The notes below the pieces were generated by a model. The model did not search any database, was not told the DNA's origin, and saw nothing but the letters and a program-made list of their open reading frames with translations. The position numbers and the translations under genes were made by a program. Positions 1 through 5,056 of a DNA stretch of 5,056 bases are shown here, piece by piece (the first letter of the stretch is position 1; every line of letters starts with the position of its first letter). Source of the stretch: Bryobacterales bacterium (lineage in GTDB: Bacteria; Acidobacteriota; Terriglobia; Bryobacterales; Bryobacteraceae); assembly GCA_025462985.1 (NCBI GenBank), contig JAOAPP010000090.1, positions 1 through 5,056 on the forward strand, in the 5' to 3' direction.

Positions 1-1097
1 CCATACCCGCAGACCACGTGCGCTGTATCTACATTGAAGGGGCCGGTTGCTACGGGCGCAACGGCCACGAGGACGCCGCCGGAGACGCTGCACTGTTGGC
101 TCGGGAAGTTGGCCGTCCAGTTCGCGTGCAGTGGATGCGTGCTGACGAGCACGTCTGGGATCCCAAGGGTGTCCCTACGTTGATCGACCTCGAAGCGGGA
201 CTCGACCCCAGGAATGAAGTCATCGCATGGCATAGCGAATTCTACATACCTGAGGGGGCCGGCGCTCCGGTAACGCTGCTAGCCGCGCATCTCGGGCAGT
301 TGCCTCGTTCGACAACTTTGGAGCCGGGGAATATTTTCCAGAATTCAGCAATTCCCTACAACTTCGCAAATAGGTACACAGTTTGCCACCGTCTCACGGA
401 AACGCCCTTCCGGCCGTCATGGATTCGCTCGCCCGGGCGTATGCAAAACACATTTGCCAATGAGTCGTTTCTCGATGAGCTTGCAGCCGCGAGCGGCTCT
501 GATCCGCTCCAATTCCGGCTGCGGCATCTCAACGATCCGCGCGGGATAGAAGTGCTGCAGCATCTCGGGCGTTTCGCACAATGGGTGCCGCGGCAAGCCG
601 GTTCGCGTACCCCTGACAACTCAGCATTGTTCAGAGGACGGGGCCTCTCTTATATCCATTACGAACTGGTACGGACCTACGTCGGGGCTGTCGCGGATGT
701 TGAAGTAAACAAGACGAGCGGTGAGATACGGGTGACGCGATTCTCGATCGTTCACGATTGCGGACAGATTATAAATCCCGATGGCACCCGCAATCAAATC
801 GAAGGCAGCGTGGTACAAACCATGAGCCGTACTCTTCTGGAAGAGGTCAGATTCAATCGCTCGACGATTACGAGCCGCGATTGGTCGACATATCCGATCC
901 TCAGGTTTCCCGAGATCCCTGACATCGAAATCGAACTGATTAGCCGGCCGAACGAGAAGCCCTGGGGCGTTGGAGAAGCTACTGCGGCCGTGGTTCCAGC
1001 GGCCATCTCAAACGCAGTCTGGGATGCGACAGGCATCAGGCTGCGCTCAGTGCCTTTCAAACCCGAAAAGGTTAAAGCTGCTCTGGCTCAACCGTGA
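1..1097 (+). CDS. Molybdopterin-binding subunit of a xanthine dehydrogenase-family hydroxylase (IorB/NicB-like), C-terminal part
   Basis: The reading frame is open from base 3, so the gene begins left of the window; the GTG at 18 is internal. About 364 residues are present, roughly the second half of a subunit that is usually 700 or more residues long. Seen: a Gly-rich GAGCYGRNGHEDAAGDAALL segment (about bases 48-107) followed by GRPVRVQWMR; the motif PSWIRSPGRMQN (from base 414), where this family contacts the cofactor and substrate; HDCGQIINPDGTRNQIEG (from about 753); and WGVGEA near the C-terminus, whose Glu (975-977) aligns with the catalytic general-base glutamate of xanthine dehydrogenase-type enzymes. 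Known of the family: this subunit binds Mo-molybdopterin cytosine dinucleotide and hydroxylates N-heterocycles or aldehydes. It partners a small [2Fe-2S] subunit and often a cytochrome c. The conserved WIRSPGR and C-terminal DATGIRLRSVPF pattern fit the isoquinoline oxidoreductase/nicotinate dehydrogenase B branch better than CoxL. The substrate cannot be told from the sequence. No frameshift is seen. Confidence 0.93.
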   Translation, partial: IPADHVRCIYIEGAGCYGRNGHEDAAGDAALLAREVGRPVRVQWMRADEHVWDPKGVPTLIDLEAGLDPRNEVIAWHSEFYIPEGAGAPVTLLAAHLGQLPRSTTLEPGNIFQNSAIPYNFANRYTVCHRLTETPFRPSWIRSPGRMQNTFANESFLDELAAASGSDPLQFRLRHLNDPRGIEVLQHLGRFAQWVPRQAGSRTPDNSALFRGRGLSYIHYELVRTYVGAVADVEVNKTSGEIRVTRFSIVHDCGQIINPDGTRNQIEGSVVQTMSRTLLEEVRFNRSTITSRDWSTYPILRFPEIPDIEIELISRPNEKPWGVGEATAAVVPAAISNAVWDATGIRLRSVPFKPEKVKAALAQP

Positions 1098-1100
1098 GCC
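1085..1100 (+). terminator. Hairpin overlapping the stop codon of the Mo-hydroxylase gene (possible terminator)
   Basis: A perfect 6-bp inverted repeat, GGCTCA (1085-1090) and TGAGCC (1095-1100), is separated by the four-base loop ACCG and includes the TGA stop (1095-1097). It lies in the short space before the convergent HEAT-repeat gene ends at 1148, where a terminator is expected. No T-run follows on either strand, so it does not match a classical intrinsic terminator. It may be a weak or incidental hairpin. Confidence 0.25.
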
Positions 1101-1147
1101 GCAATGCTCAACTGCCCAGAGTATATTTAATGCTTCGCGTGAAGTAA

Positions 1148-1960
1148 TCAACGGAGTCGTCGGGTAGAGTACTCCGAACTGAGATGTATTACCGCGGCGG
1201 CCGCCGTATAGCTAATAAGTGACCTTTCGGAATACATAGCAGGCTCGATATCCTTCGCTACGGTTGGATCGCCGCACCTGGCAAGAGCGCGAAGAGCCGC
1301 CACCTGAACTATTTCCTTGCCGCCGAAAGAAGCCTGTATAAGTGCCTTCTTACTTGCTGGATCTCGATCCTGCGCCAGCGCGGTTGCGGCCACCGCTTTC
1401 ACATTTGCATTTGAAGTGTTGTTTTGCTTGAGATAATCGTAAGCGCCAATGCCGATGCCGCCGAAAGGTATGAACCCCAAAGCTTCTTCCACTCCCATTT
1501 TTTCCAGGCTCTTCTTGTCCTTGAGACCATCAAGAATCCCCCCGCCAGCTTTTCGTTCGCCCGTTAGTATTTGGTAGTAGATGTCATCTGCCTGTGGGTC
1601 CTTGAACTTTTTGAGAACCGCTGCGATCGCTAGCACGGTTTTGGCATCCGAATGCTCGACAAGTGCCTTGATCTTCGGCAACGACGCTCTGGAGCCCATG
1701 TCTCCCAAGGCAGTAACCGCAGCCTGGCGCACTTCGGCTTTTGAATCCTGTAGAGCATGTTCTGCCGTTTTAATCGCCCTCGCGTCGCCAGCGATGAGGC
1801 CCAGTGCCGAGACAGCTTGAACCCGCCTGTTGGCGCTGTTGTCATGCACGCCGGCCTGGAGGATCTTCCAAGCCTGATTCGCAGATTCGCCGCGGGCGGA
1901 CAGTAATCCGCAGCCGGATAACAAAGCAAAGCAGATCGGTACAAGACGCGGCAAAGTCAT
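1148..1960 (-). CDS. HEAT-repeat lipoprotein, exported
   Basis: The product has 270 residues. The N-terminus is a short hydrophobic signal ending in a lipobox, Leu14-Ser15-Gly16-Cys17, so the mature protein probably starts at Cys17 with lipid attached and sits in the envelope. Residues about 28-120 form two to three HEAT-type helical repeats (VQAVSALGLIAGD; VRQAAVTALGDMG). A non-repeat stretch follows at about 121-182, including a glycine-rich hydrophobic patch (LGFIPFGGIGIGAYDYL, 161-177). Further repeats occupy about 184-262 (VKAVAATALAQDRDP; VQVAALRALARCGDP) and the last helix is YTAAAAVIHLSS. HEAT repeats make superhelical protein-binding scaffolds, and no catalytic residues are visible. 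The ATG at 1960 is chosen because it places the signal and lipobox correctly; the Shine-Dalgarno is weak (GAG a few bases upstream). It begins 42 bases after the end of the full-length Spy-like frame on the same strand, which suggests co-transcription. The binding partner is unknown. Confidence 0.8.
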   Translation of the reverse strand: MTLPRLVPICFALLSGCGLLSARGESANQAWKILQAGVHDNSANRRVQAVSALGLIAGDARAIKTAEHALQDSKAEVRQAAVTALGDMGSRASLPKIKALVEHSDAKTVLAIAAVLKKFKDPQADDIYYQILTGERKAGGGILDGLKDKKSLEKMGVEEALGFIPFGGIGIGAYDYLKQNNTSNANVKAVAATALAQDRDPASKKALIQASFGGKEIVQVAALRALARCGDPTVAKDIEPAMYSERSLISYTAAAAVIHLSSEYSTRRLR

Positions 1961-2002
1961 ATCTCAGTGATACCCATAGCTATTCTTGGCATTGAACGCA
2001 GG

Positions 2003-2488
2003 TTAAGGGCGACAATATCGCCGACCCTCGCGTTTTGACGCGCGATTATTGACTGGTGCTGCCGTCACTGGAGTGGCGATTCTGGGGACCGCAATGACAT
2101 GAGACCGTTCATTGAGCTGGTCCTGAATCCGGTCGTAGGTCTGTTTTTGTTCGTCTGTGAGCACGGCTTTCATTTTAGTGTGGCTGTCTTCACGGACTGA
2201 GCCGATCTTCGCGATGTGATCTTACTTTGACAAAGAGCTGTCGTGGAGTATCGTATTTATCTGCTGTTGCCGGTCAGCGATAATGGGCAGGAGCTGTTTT
2301 TGCTGGTCGGCTGTAAGGTTCAGCTGTTTAGTGAGCATCTGCACGTGGCGCTGGGGATCACCCCGACCCTGGTCAGCGGTTTGGCCAACCTGAGGCGACG
2401 CAGACCGATCCTGTGATTGCTCAGCAGCCATAGCGATGCCCACTCCCAAAACAGTGGAGAGGGCGAGTAAAATGATTTTTTTCCTCAT
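2003..2488 (-). pseudogene. Spy/CpxP-like LTxxQ periplasmic protein, interrupted by an in-frame TAA
   Basis: The ATG at 2488 opens a frame with a clear Sec signal (MRKK, a hydrophobic stretch, cleavage likely at AMA/AE after residue 21). It then carries a polar Gln-rich region and the first LTxxQ motif (LTADQ, residues 58-62) in a helix of Spy/CpxP type. Codon 89 is TAA (2222-2224), so the intact product would be only 88 residues. The same frame then stays open for 72 more codons to a second TAA at 2003-2005. That stretch reads DHIAKIGSVREDSHTKMKAV followed by a second LTxxQ motif (LTDEQ, positions 110-114 counting the stop codon as 89), which is what a full-length family member of about 160 residues has. 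Spy and CpxP are periplasmic chaperones or stress sensors with two LTxxQ motifs. One base change (GAA or CAA to TAA) explains the break. A truncated functional product, readthrough or a sequencing error are alternatives. The intact gene would end 42 bases before the HEAT-repeat lipoprotein. Confidence 0.75.
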
Positions 2489-2492
2489 GATG

Positions 2493-2498
2493 CTTCTC
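2493..2498 (-). promoter_or_regulatory. Ribosome binding site of the Spy-like gene
   Basis: On the minus strand GAGAAG lies 4 bases upstream of the ATG at 2488. This supports that start, which also gives a well-formed signal peptide. The initiation region is therefore intact even though the body of the gene is interrupted. Confidence 0.55.
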
Positions 2499-2527
2499 GT
2501 TCTGGAAAGTTTTGTTCTCTCTACGCC

Positions 2528-2558
2528 GAAAGACGGACGGTCTTTCAGAAGCTTTCTG
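2528..2558. promoter_or_regulatory. Inverted repeats upstream of the Spy-like gene (candidate operator or leader hairpin)
   Basis: A perfect 7-bp inverted repeat, GAAAGAC (2528-2534) and GTCTTTC (2540-2546), flanks the 5-base centre GGACG. It is followed at once by a second, smaller dyad, CAGAA (2546-2550) and TTCTG (2554-2558). A further GAAAG occurs at 2505-2509, so GAAAG or its complement appears four times in about 52 bases (2505, 2528, 2542, 2552). The main dyad is 40 bases upstream of the Spy-like ATG, where either a regulator site or a 5' leader hairpin could lie. No convincing -35/-10 pair could be fixed around it. The role is inferred from position and symmetry only. Confidence 0.4.
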
Positions 2559-2700
2559 TTACGGGCCTTAAAAGTTGTCCGCGAACATGTAACTGTCGTT
2601 GATCATGTATCGCGCGTCGACTCCATGACGATTAGTGGACAGCTTTGTAAATCCGCCCGCTCTACACAGTTCCCGGCTCAGTGCTTCTGCTTTCGGGCAG

Positions 2701-3318
2701 ATGTCTCAGAACCCGATCAGCAGTCGCGAGGTTTACCAGGACGCACGCAACGCCGGCAGCAGTCGGTACTTCACTTGCTTCATTCCGGAAGGAGTGCGTG
2801 TTTGGATTCGGTCTGAGGGACACAAAATTGAGAGTGTGCACAAGCGACGTGGTGTCGTTATGCTGGGTTGCCTGTTTTGCTTCGGGTTGTATGCGTTTCA
2901 GTTTGGCGATCGATATGACCTGAACAACATGTCATATGGGAAAGTCAAGTCTCTAATGCTACATCCAAACACCGCTCAAGCGATGGCGATGCACGGCAAC
3001 GTAGAGTTCTTGGCCGGGGAGCCTGTGGAAGGTAAATACATAGACGCCAGAGGCGAGATAACAGACGCAAATTGTTATTTAGCTAGACGAATTCATTCAT
3101 ACGATCACGCTTTCTGCGCAAAAGCATGTGCCGCAGCCGGAGCGCCTGTCCTCTTTCTGAGCGATGGAGGGAAGGTGTATGTCGTTTTGACGGCGAGGAA
3201 CGCCGTACCGCTTCCCGCAAGAATATTGGACAAACTTGGAATCCCCGGCGTCGACGTGAAAGGCCGAGTGCTGCATGCTGACGGCATCGATGCTCTTGTG
3301 GTCGAGGCGATCGAGTAA
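2701..3318 (+). CDS. Membrane-anchored protein with extracytoplasmic Cys/His cluster, function unknown
   Basis: With the ATG at 2701 the product has 205 residues; the start is uncertain. Other in-frame choices are GTG 2635, GTG 2836 and ATG 2860. None has a good Shine-Dalgarno, but codon choice looks gene-like from about 2701. One hydrophobic segment (GVVMLGCLFCFGLYAFQFG, bases 2851-2907) follows basic HKRR, so the C-terminal part of about 135 residues should face outside the cytoplasm. That domain contains a cluster C-x10-H-x2-C-x3-C with a further His: Cys codons at 3073, 3115 and 3127, His codons at 3094 and 3106. GAPVLFLSDGGKVYVVL and a beta-rich end (VDVKGRVLHADGIDALVVEAI) follow. The cluster suggests metal binding or disulfides; it is not a CxxCH heme site. 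I recall similar D-x2-C-(Y/F)...H-x2-CAxxC...G-x-P patterns in unnamed proteins near respiratory genes, but cannot name a family. It ends 95 bases before the cytochrome/PQQ enzyme on the same strand, so co-transcription is possible. Confidence 0.7.
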   Translation: MSQNPISSREVYQDARNAGSSRYFTCFIPEGVRVWIRSEGHKIESVHKRRGVVMLGCLFCFGLYAFQFGDRYDLNNMSYGKVKSLMLHPNTAQAMAMHGNVEFLAGEPVEGKYIDARGEITDANCYLARRIHSYDHAFCAKACAAAGAPVLFLSDGGKVYVVLTARNAVPLPARILDKLGIPGVDVKGRVLHADGIDALVVEAIE

Positions 3319-3402
3319 TGAGATCGGTTATCAGTGCTGGGTATGAGTTATGGTACGCCGTTTGCACTCGACAGTAGAGTCATGCTCATTTATCGATTGC
3401 CT

Positions 3403-3408
3403 AGGGTG
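3403..3408 (+). promoter_or_regulatory. Ribosome binding site of the cytochrome/PQQ dehydrogenase gene
   Basis: AGGGTG lies 5 bases upstream of the ATG at 3414. An in-frame TAG at 3402-3404 blocks any longer start, so 3414 is the only upstream start that keeps the signal peptide. Confidence 0.6.
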
Positions 3409-3413
3409 TCCAA

Positions 3414-5056
3414 ATGAATCTTTGCAAGAACCTTTTCAACGTTCGGTCACTCGTGCTTACGTCCTCCTGTATCGCGCTTATCGGGCCGGCACTCCGTATC
3501 GATGTGCGCGCAATGGCCCAGAACGCCCGATTTCACAACGCTCCTGAAGTAGAAGCACAGTCCAAGAACCCTTATGCCGGTCAAAAACAGGCGATCGAAG
3601 CTGGGGCGAAACTCTACGCTAATCATTGCTCTACGTGTCACGGGCTGAGGGCCCAAGGAACCGGAAATGTGCCAGCCCTGGCAAGTGGACCGACACAATC
3701 CGCGCGAGACGGAGAGCTTCTTTGGTACATCACCCGGGGTGACGTAAATAATGGAATGCCGTCTTGGTCAAGCCTGCCAGCCCCGCAACGCTGGCAGATT
3801 GTTACCTTTCTCAAGGCACTGAGTAATCCACATGCAGGTGAAATAAGAATTCCCGCGCCCCTATCAGCCAGCTCTACCAATTCGAACGCACCTCCACCAA
3901 AAGAGCCGTTCACCGACTACCGTTTGGAGGAGCCAGGTAAGCTTCGAAAGATTACGTTGGCGGATCTTCCGGCACCCTATGCCACTAATTCGGCAGCCAA
4001 TGCTCCTCAAGTTGTACCGCGTCCGCCGAACGCCTGGCCGAAGGCCCCGGACGGCTTCAAGGTGGAGCAGTATGCAACCGGACTTAACAACCCGCGCCTG
4101 ATTCGCACTGCGCCAAACGGTGACTTCTTCTTGGCTGAAAGCAGCGCCGGAAGGATAAGAGCCCTGCGCGGTATCACCAGGAACGGCAAGGCGCAGCAGA
4201 GCGAAACGTTCACAGCCGGTTTGACTCGGCCGTTTGGTATCGCTTTCTATCCTCCTGGGCCTGACCCTGAGTGGTTGTACATTGGCGACACGAATTCCGT
4301 TGTACGCTTCGCCTATCGCAACGGAGATTTGAAAGCGCGTGGTGCGGCCGAGCATGTTGTGGATCTCCCTGCCAATGGAAACCACTGGACACGAGATATC
4401 CAGTTTTCATCAGATGGCAAGAAGATGTTTGTCTCTGTGGGTTCAGCATCAAACGTTGATGATCCCGACACCACTCCCGCGGAGAAGAATCGGGCTGACA
4501 TCCTCGAGTTCAATCCGGACGGTTCGGGTATGCGCGTTTATGCCTACGGGATCCGCAACGCTGTGGGTCTTGCCATTGCCCCTGGAACTGGTGAGCTATG
4601 GTGCTCGGTAAACGAACGAGATGGACTGGGAGACAATCTTGTGCCGGATTACATCACGCATGTCAATGCAGGCGGTTTTTATGGTTGGCCTTGGTGGTAC
4701 ATGGGCGGTCACCAGGATCCCCGACACAAGGGGAAGCATCCCGAGCTGAAGGACAACATCGTAACACCGGATGTGCTCTTACAGCCGCATAATGCATCGC
4801 TTGAGATGACGTTCTATGAGGGGCGGCAATTCCCGGCCGAATATCAGGGTGACATTTTCGCATCCGAGCACGGCTCCTGGAATAAGTCGGTGCGCAACGG
4901 TTATGAAGTTATTCGGGTGCCGCTCCACCAAACCGGGCGCGCTAGCGGTGAATACGAAGACTTCCTCACCGGATTCGTCGTAAACAACCAGGAAGTGTGG
5001 GGCCGGCCAGTGGGCATAACGGTAGCACACGATGGCACGCTCCTCGTGGCGGACGA
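3414..5056 (+). CDS. Exported cytochrome c / PQQ-dependent sugar dehydrogenase fusion, 3' end cut by the window
   Basis: The frame is open for 547 codons to the window edge. Signal peptide: basic start, hydrophobic residues about 12-27, likely cleavage after Ala-Met-Ala (33-35). Cytochrome c domain, about 58-137: heme motif Cys72-Ser-Thr-Cys75-His76 and probable axial Met115 in NNGMPSW. A Pro/Ser/Ala-rich linker spans about 138-209. The PQQ-dependent glucose/sorbosone dehydrogenase-type propeller runs from about 210 (APDGFKVEQYATGLNNPRLI) to the end. His324 in GNHWTRDI matches the catalytic His position of soluble glucose dehydrogenase, and Arg381-Asn382 in YGIRNAVGL matches its PQQ-binding pair. 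HVNAGGFYGWPWW and LQPHNASLEMTFY are also typical. Known of the family: PQQ oxidises an aldose or other polyol outside the cytoplasm. Inference: the fused heme takes electrons from PQQH2 towards the respiratory chain. The last residues (GRPVGITVAHDGTLLVADD) match the final propeller blade, so probably only 10-20 residues are missing. The true substrate is unknown. Confidence 0.93.
   Translation, partial: MNLCKNLFNVRSLVLTSSCIALIGPALRIDVRAMAQNARFHNAPEVEAQSKNPYAGQKQAIEAGAKLYANHCSTCHGLRAQGTGNVPALASGPTQSARDGELLWYITRGDVNNGMPSWSSLPAPQRWQIVTFLKALSNPHAGEIRIPAPLSASSTNSNAPPPKEPFTDYRLEEPGKLRKITLADLPAPYATNSAANAPQVVPRPPNAWPKAPDGFKVEQYATGLNNPRLIRTAPNGDFFLAESSAGRIRALRGITRNGKAQQSETFTAGLTRPFGIAFYPPGPDPEWLYIGDTNSVVRFAYRNGDLKARGAAEHVVDLPANGNHWTRDIQFSSDGKKMFVSVGSASNVDDPDTTPAEKNRADILEFNPDGSGMRVYAYGIRNAVGLAIAPGTGELWCSVNERDGLGDNLVPDYITHVNAGGFYGWPWWYMGGHQDPRHKGKHPELKDNIVTPDVLLQPHNASLEMTFYEGRQFPAEYQGDIFASEHGSWNKSVRNGYEVIRVPLHQTGRASGEYEDFLTGFVVNNQEVWGRPVGITVAHDGTLLVAD

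Larger units (their letters stand above)
2489..2700. other. Divergent intergenic region
   Basis: This stretch separates the minus-strand Spy-like start from the plus-strand Cys/His membrane protein. If the latter really starts at 2836, the gap grows to about 347 bases. Besides the Spy-like ribosome binding site and the inverted repeats at 2528-2558, it holds a direct repeat CATGTA at 2586-2591 and 2604-2609, 18 bases apart. Both genes' promoters are expected here, but I could not assign -10/-35 elements with confidence. The frame of the downstream gene stays open back to a GTG at 2635. Confidence 0.5.

Noticed and set aside
2008..2022. Hairpin GGCGA-CAATA-TCGCC at the end of the extended Spy-like frame
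   Set aside because: The stem is only 5 bp, lies inside the coding tail and has no T-run, so it does not support a terminator call.
2222..2224. Genetic code reassignment or programmed readthrough at TAA
   Set aside because: Other genes in the window end with TAA at sensible places, and no readthrough structure is evident; a simple nonsense change is more economical.
2586..2609. Direct repeat CATGTA, two copies 18 bases apart
   Set aside because: Six-base repeats at this spacing arise easily by chance and no third copy or flanking symmetry supports a binding site.
3362..3396. TTGCAC as a possible -35 box ahead of the cytochrome/PQQ gene
   Set aside because: No hexamer resembling TATAAT occurs at 16-18 bases spacing; the nearest AT-rich candidate is too far away and poor.
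3864..4385. 173-codon open frame on the minus strand inside the PQQ dehydrogenase gene
   Set aside because: It lies opposite a strongly supported coding frame, has no recognisable motif or sensible signal, and its composition looks like antisense of a coding gene.
1..5056. CRISPR arrays, insertion sequences, tRNA or rRNA genes
   Set aside because: No regularly spaced repeats, transposase-like frames, terminal inverted repeats or tRNA cloverleaf signatures were seen on either strand.

Overview
The window looks like bacterial chromosomal DNA from a soil-type Gram-negative lineage. Four of its five genes carry export signals or membrane anchors, and two are extracytoplasmic-type redox enzymes. 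The style of the HEAT-repeat lipoprotein, the Spy-like protein and the cytochrome c/PQQ dehydrogenase recalls Acidobacteriota proteins. That placement is from memory of the families and no search was run. Base composition is moderate, slightly GC-rich.

Layout. Bases 1-1097 (+) hold the C-terminal part of a large molybdopterin-binding subunit of a xanthine dehydrogenase/aldehyde oxidase-type hydroxylase (isoquinoline 1-oxidoreductase or nicotinate dehydrogenase B-like), cut off by the left edge. A convergent pair of genes on the minus strand follows. A Spy/CpxP-like LTxxQ periplasmic protein (2488 down to 2003) lies 42 bases upstream of a HEAT-repeat lipoprotein (1960 down to 1148), probably as one operon. 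The Spy-like gene is interrupted by one in-frame TAA at 2222-2224, beyond which the protein continues in the same frame with a second LTxxQ motif, so it looks like a full-length gene hit by a nonsense change. A divergent spacer (about 2489-2700) contains a clear inverted repeat just upstream of the Spy-like start.

On the plus strand, 2701-3318 encodes a membrane-anchored protein with a Cys/His cluster and no function I can name. After 95 bases comes a gene running off the right edge (3414-5056). It encodes an exported fusion of a mono-heme cytochrome c domain and a PQQ-dependent sugar dehydrogenase beta-propeller.

How they may work together. The Mo-hydroxylase and the cytochrome/PQQ enzyme both oxidise small organic molecules and could pass electrons to the respiratory chain. 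Nothing in the window links them directly. The Cys/His membrane protein is a neighbour on the same strand as the PQQ enzyme and may be co-transcribed with it. I see no mobile element, CRISPR array, tRNA or rRNA. No clearly new multi-gene system is evident. The interrupted Spy-like gene and the uncharacterised Cys/His protein are the points most worth a second look.
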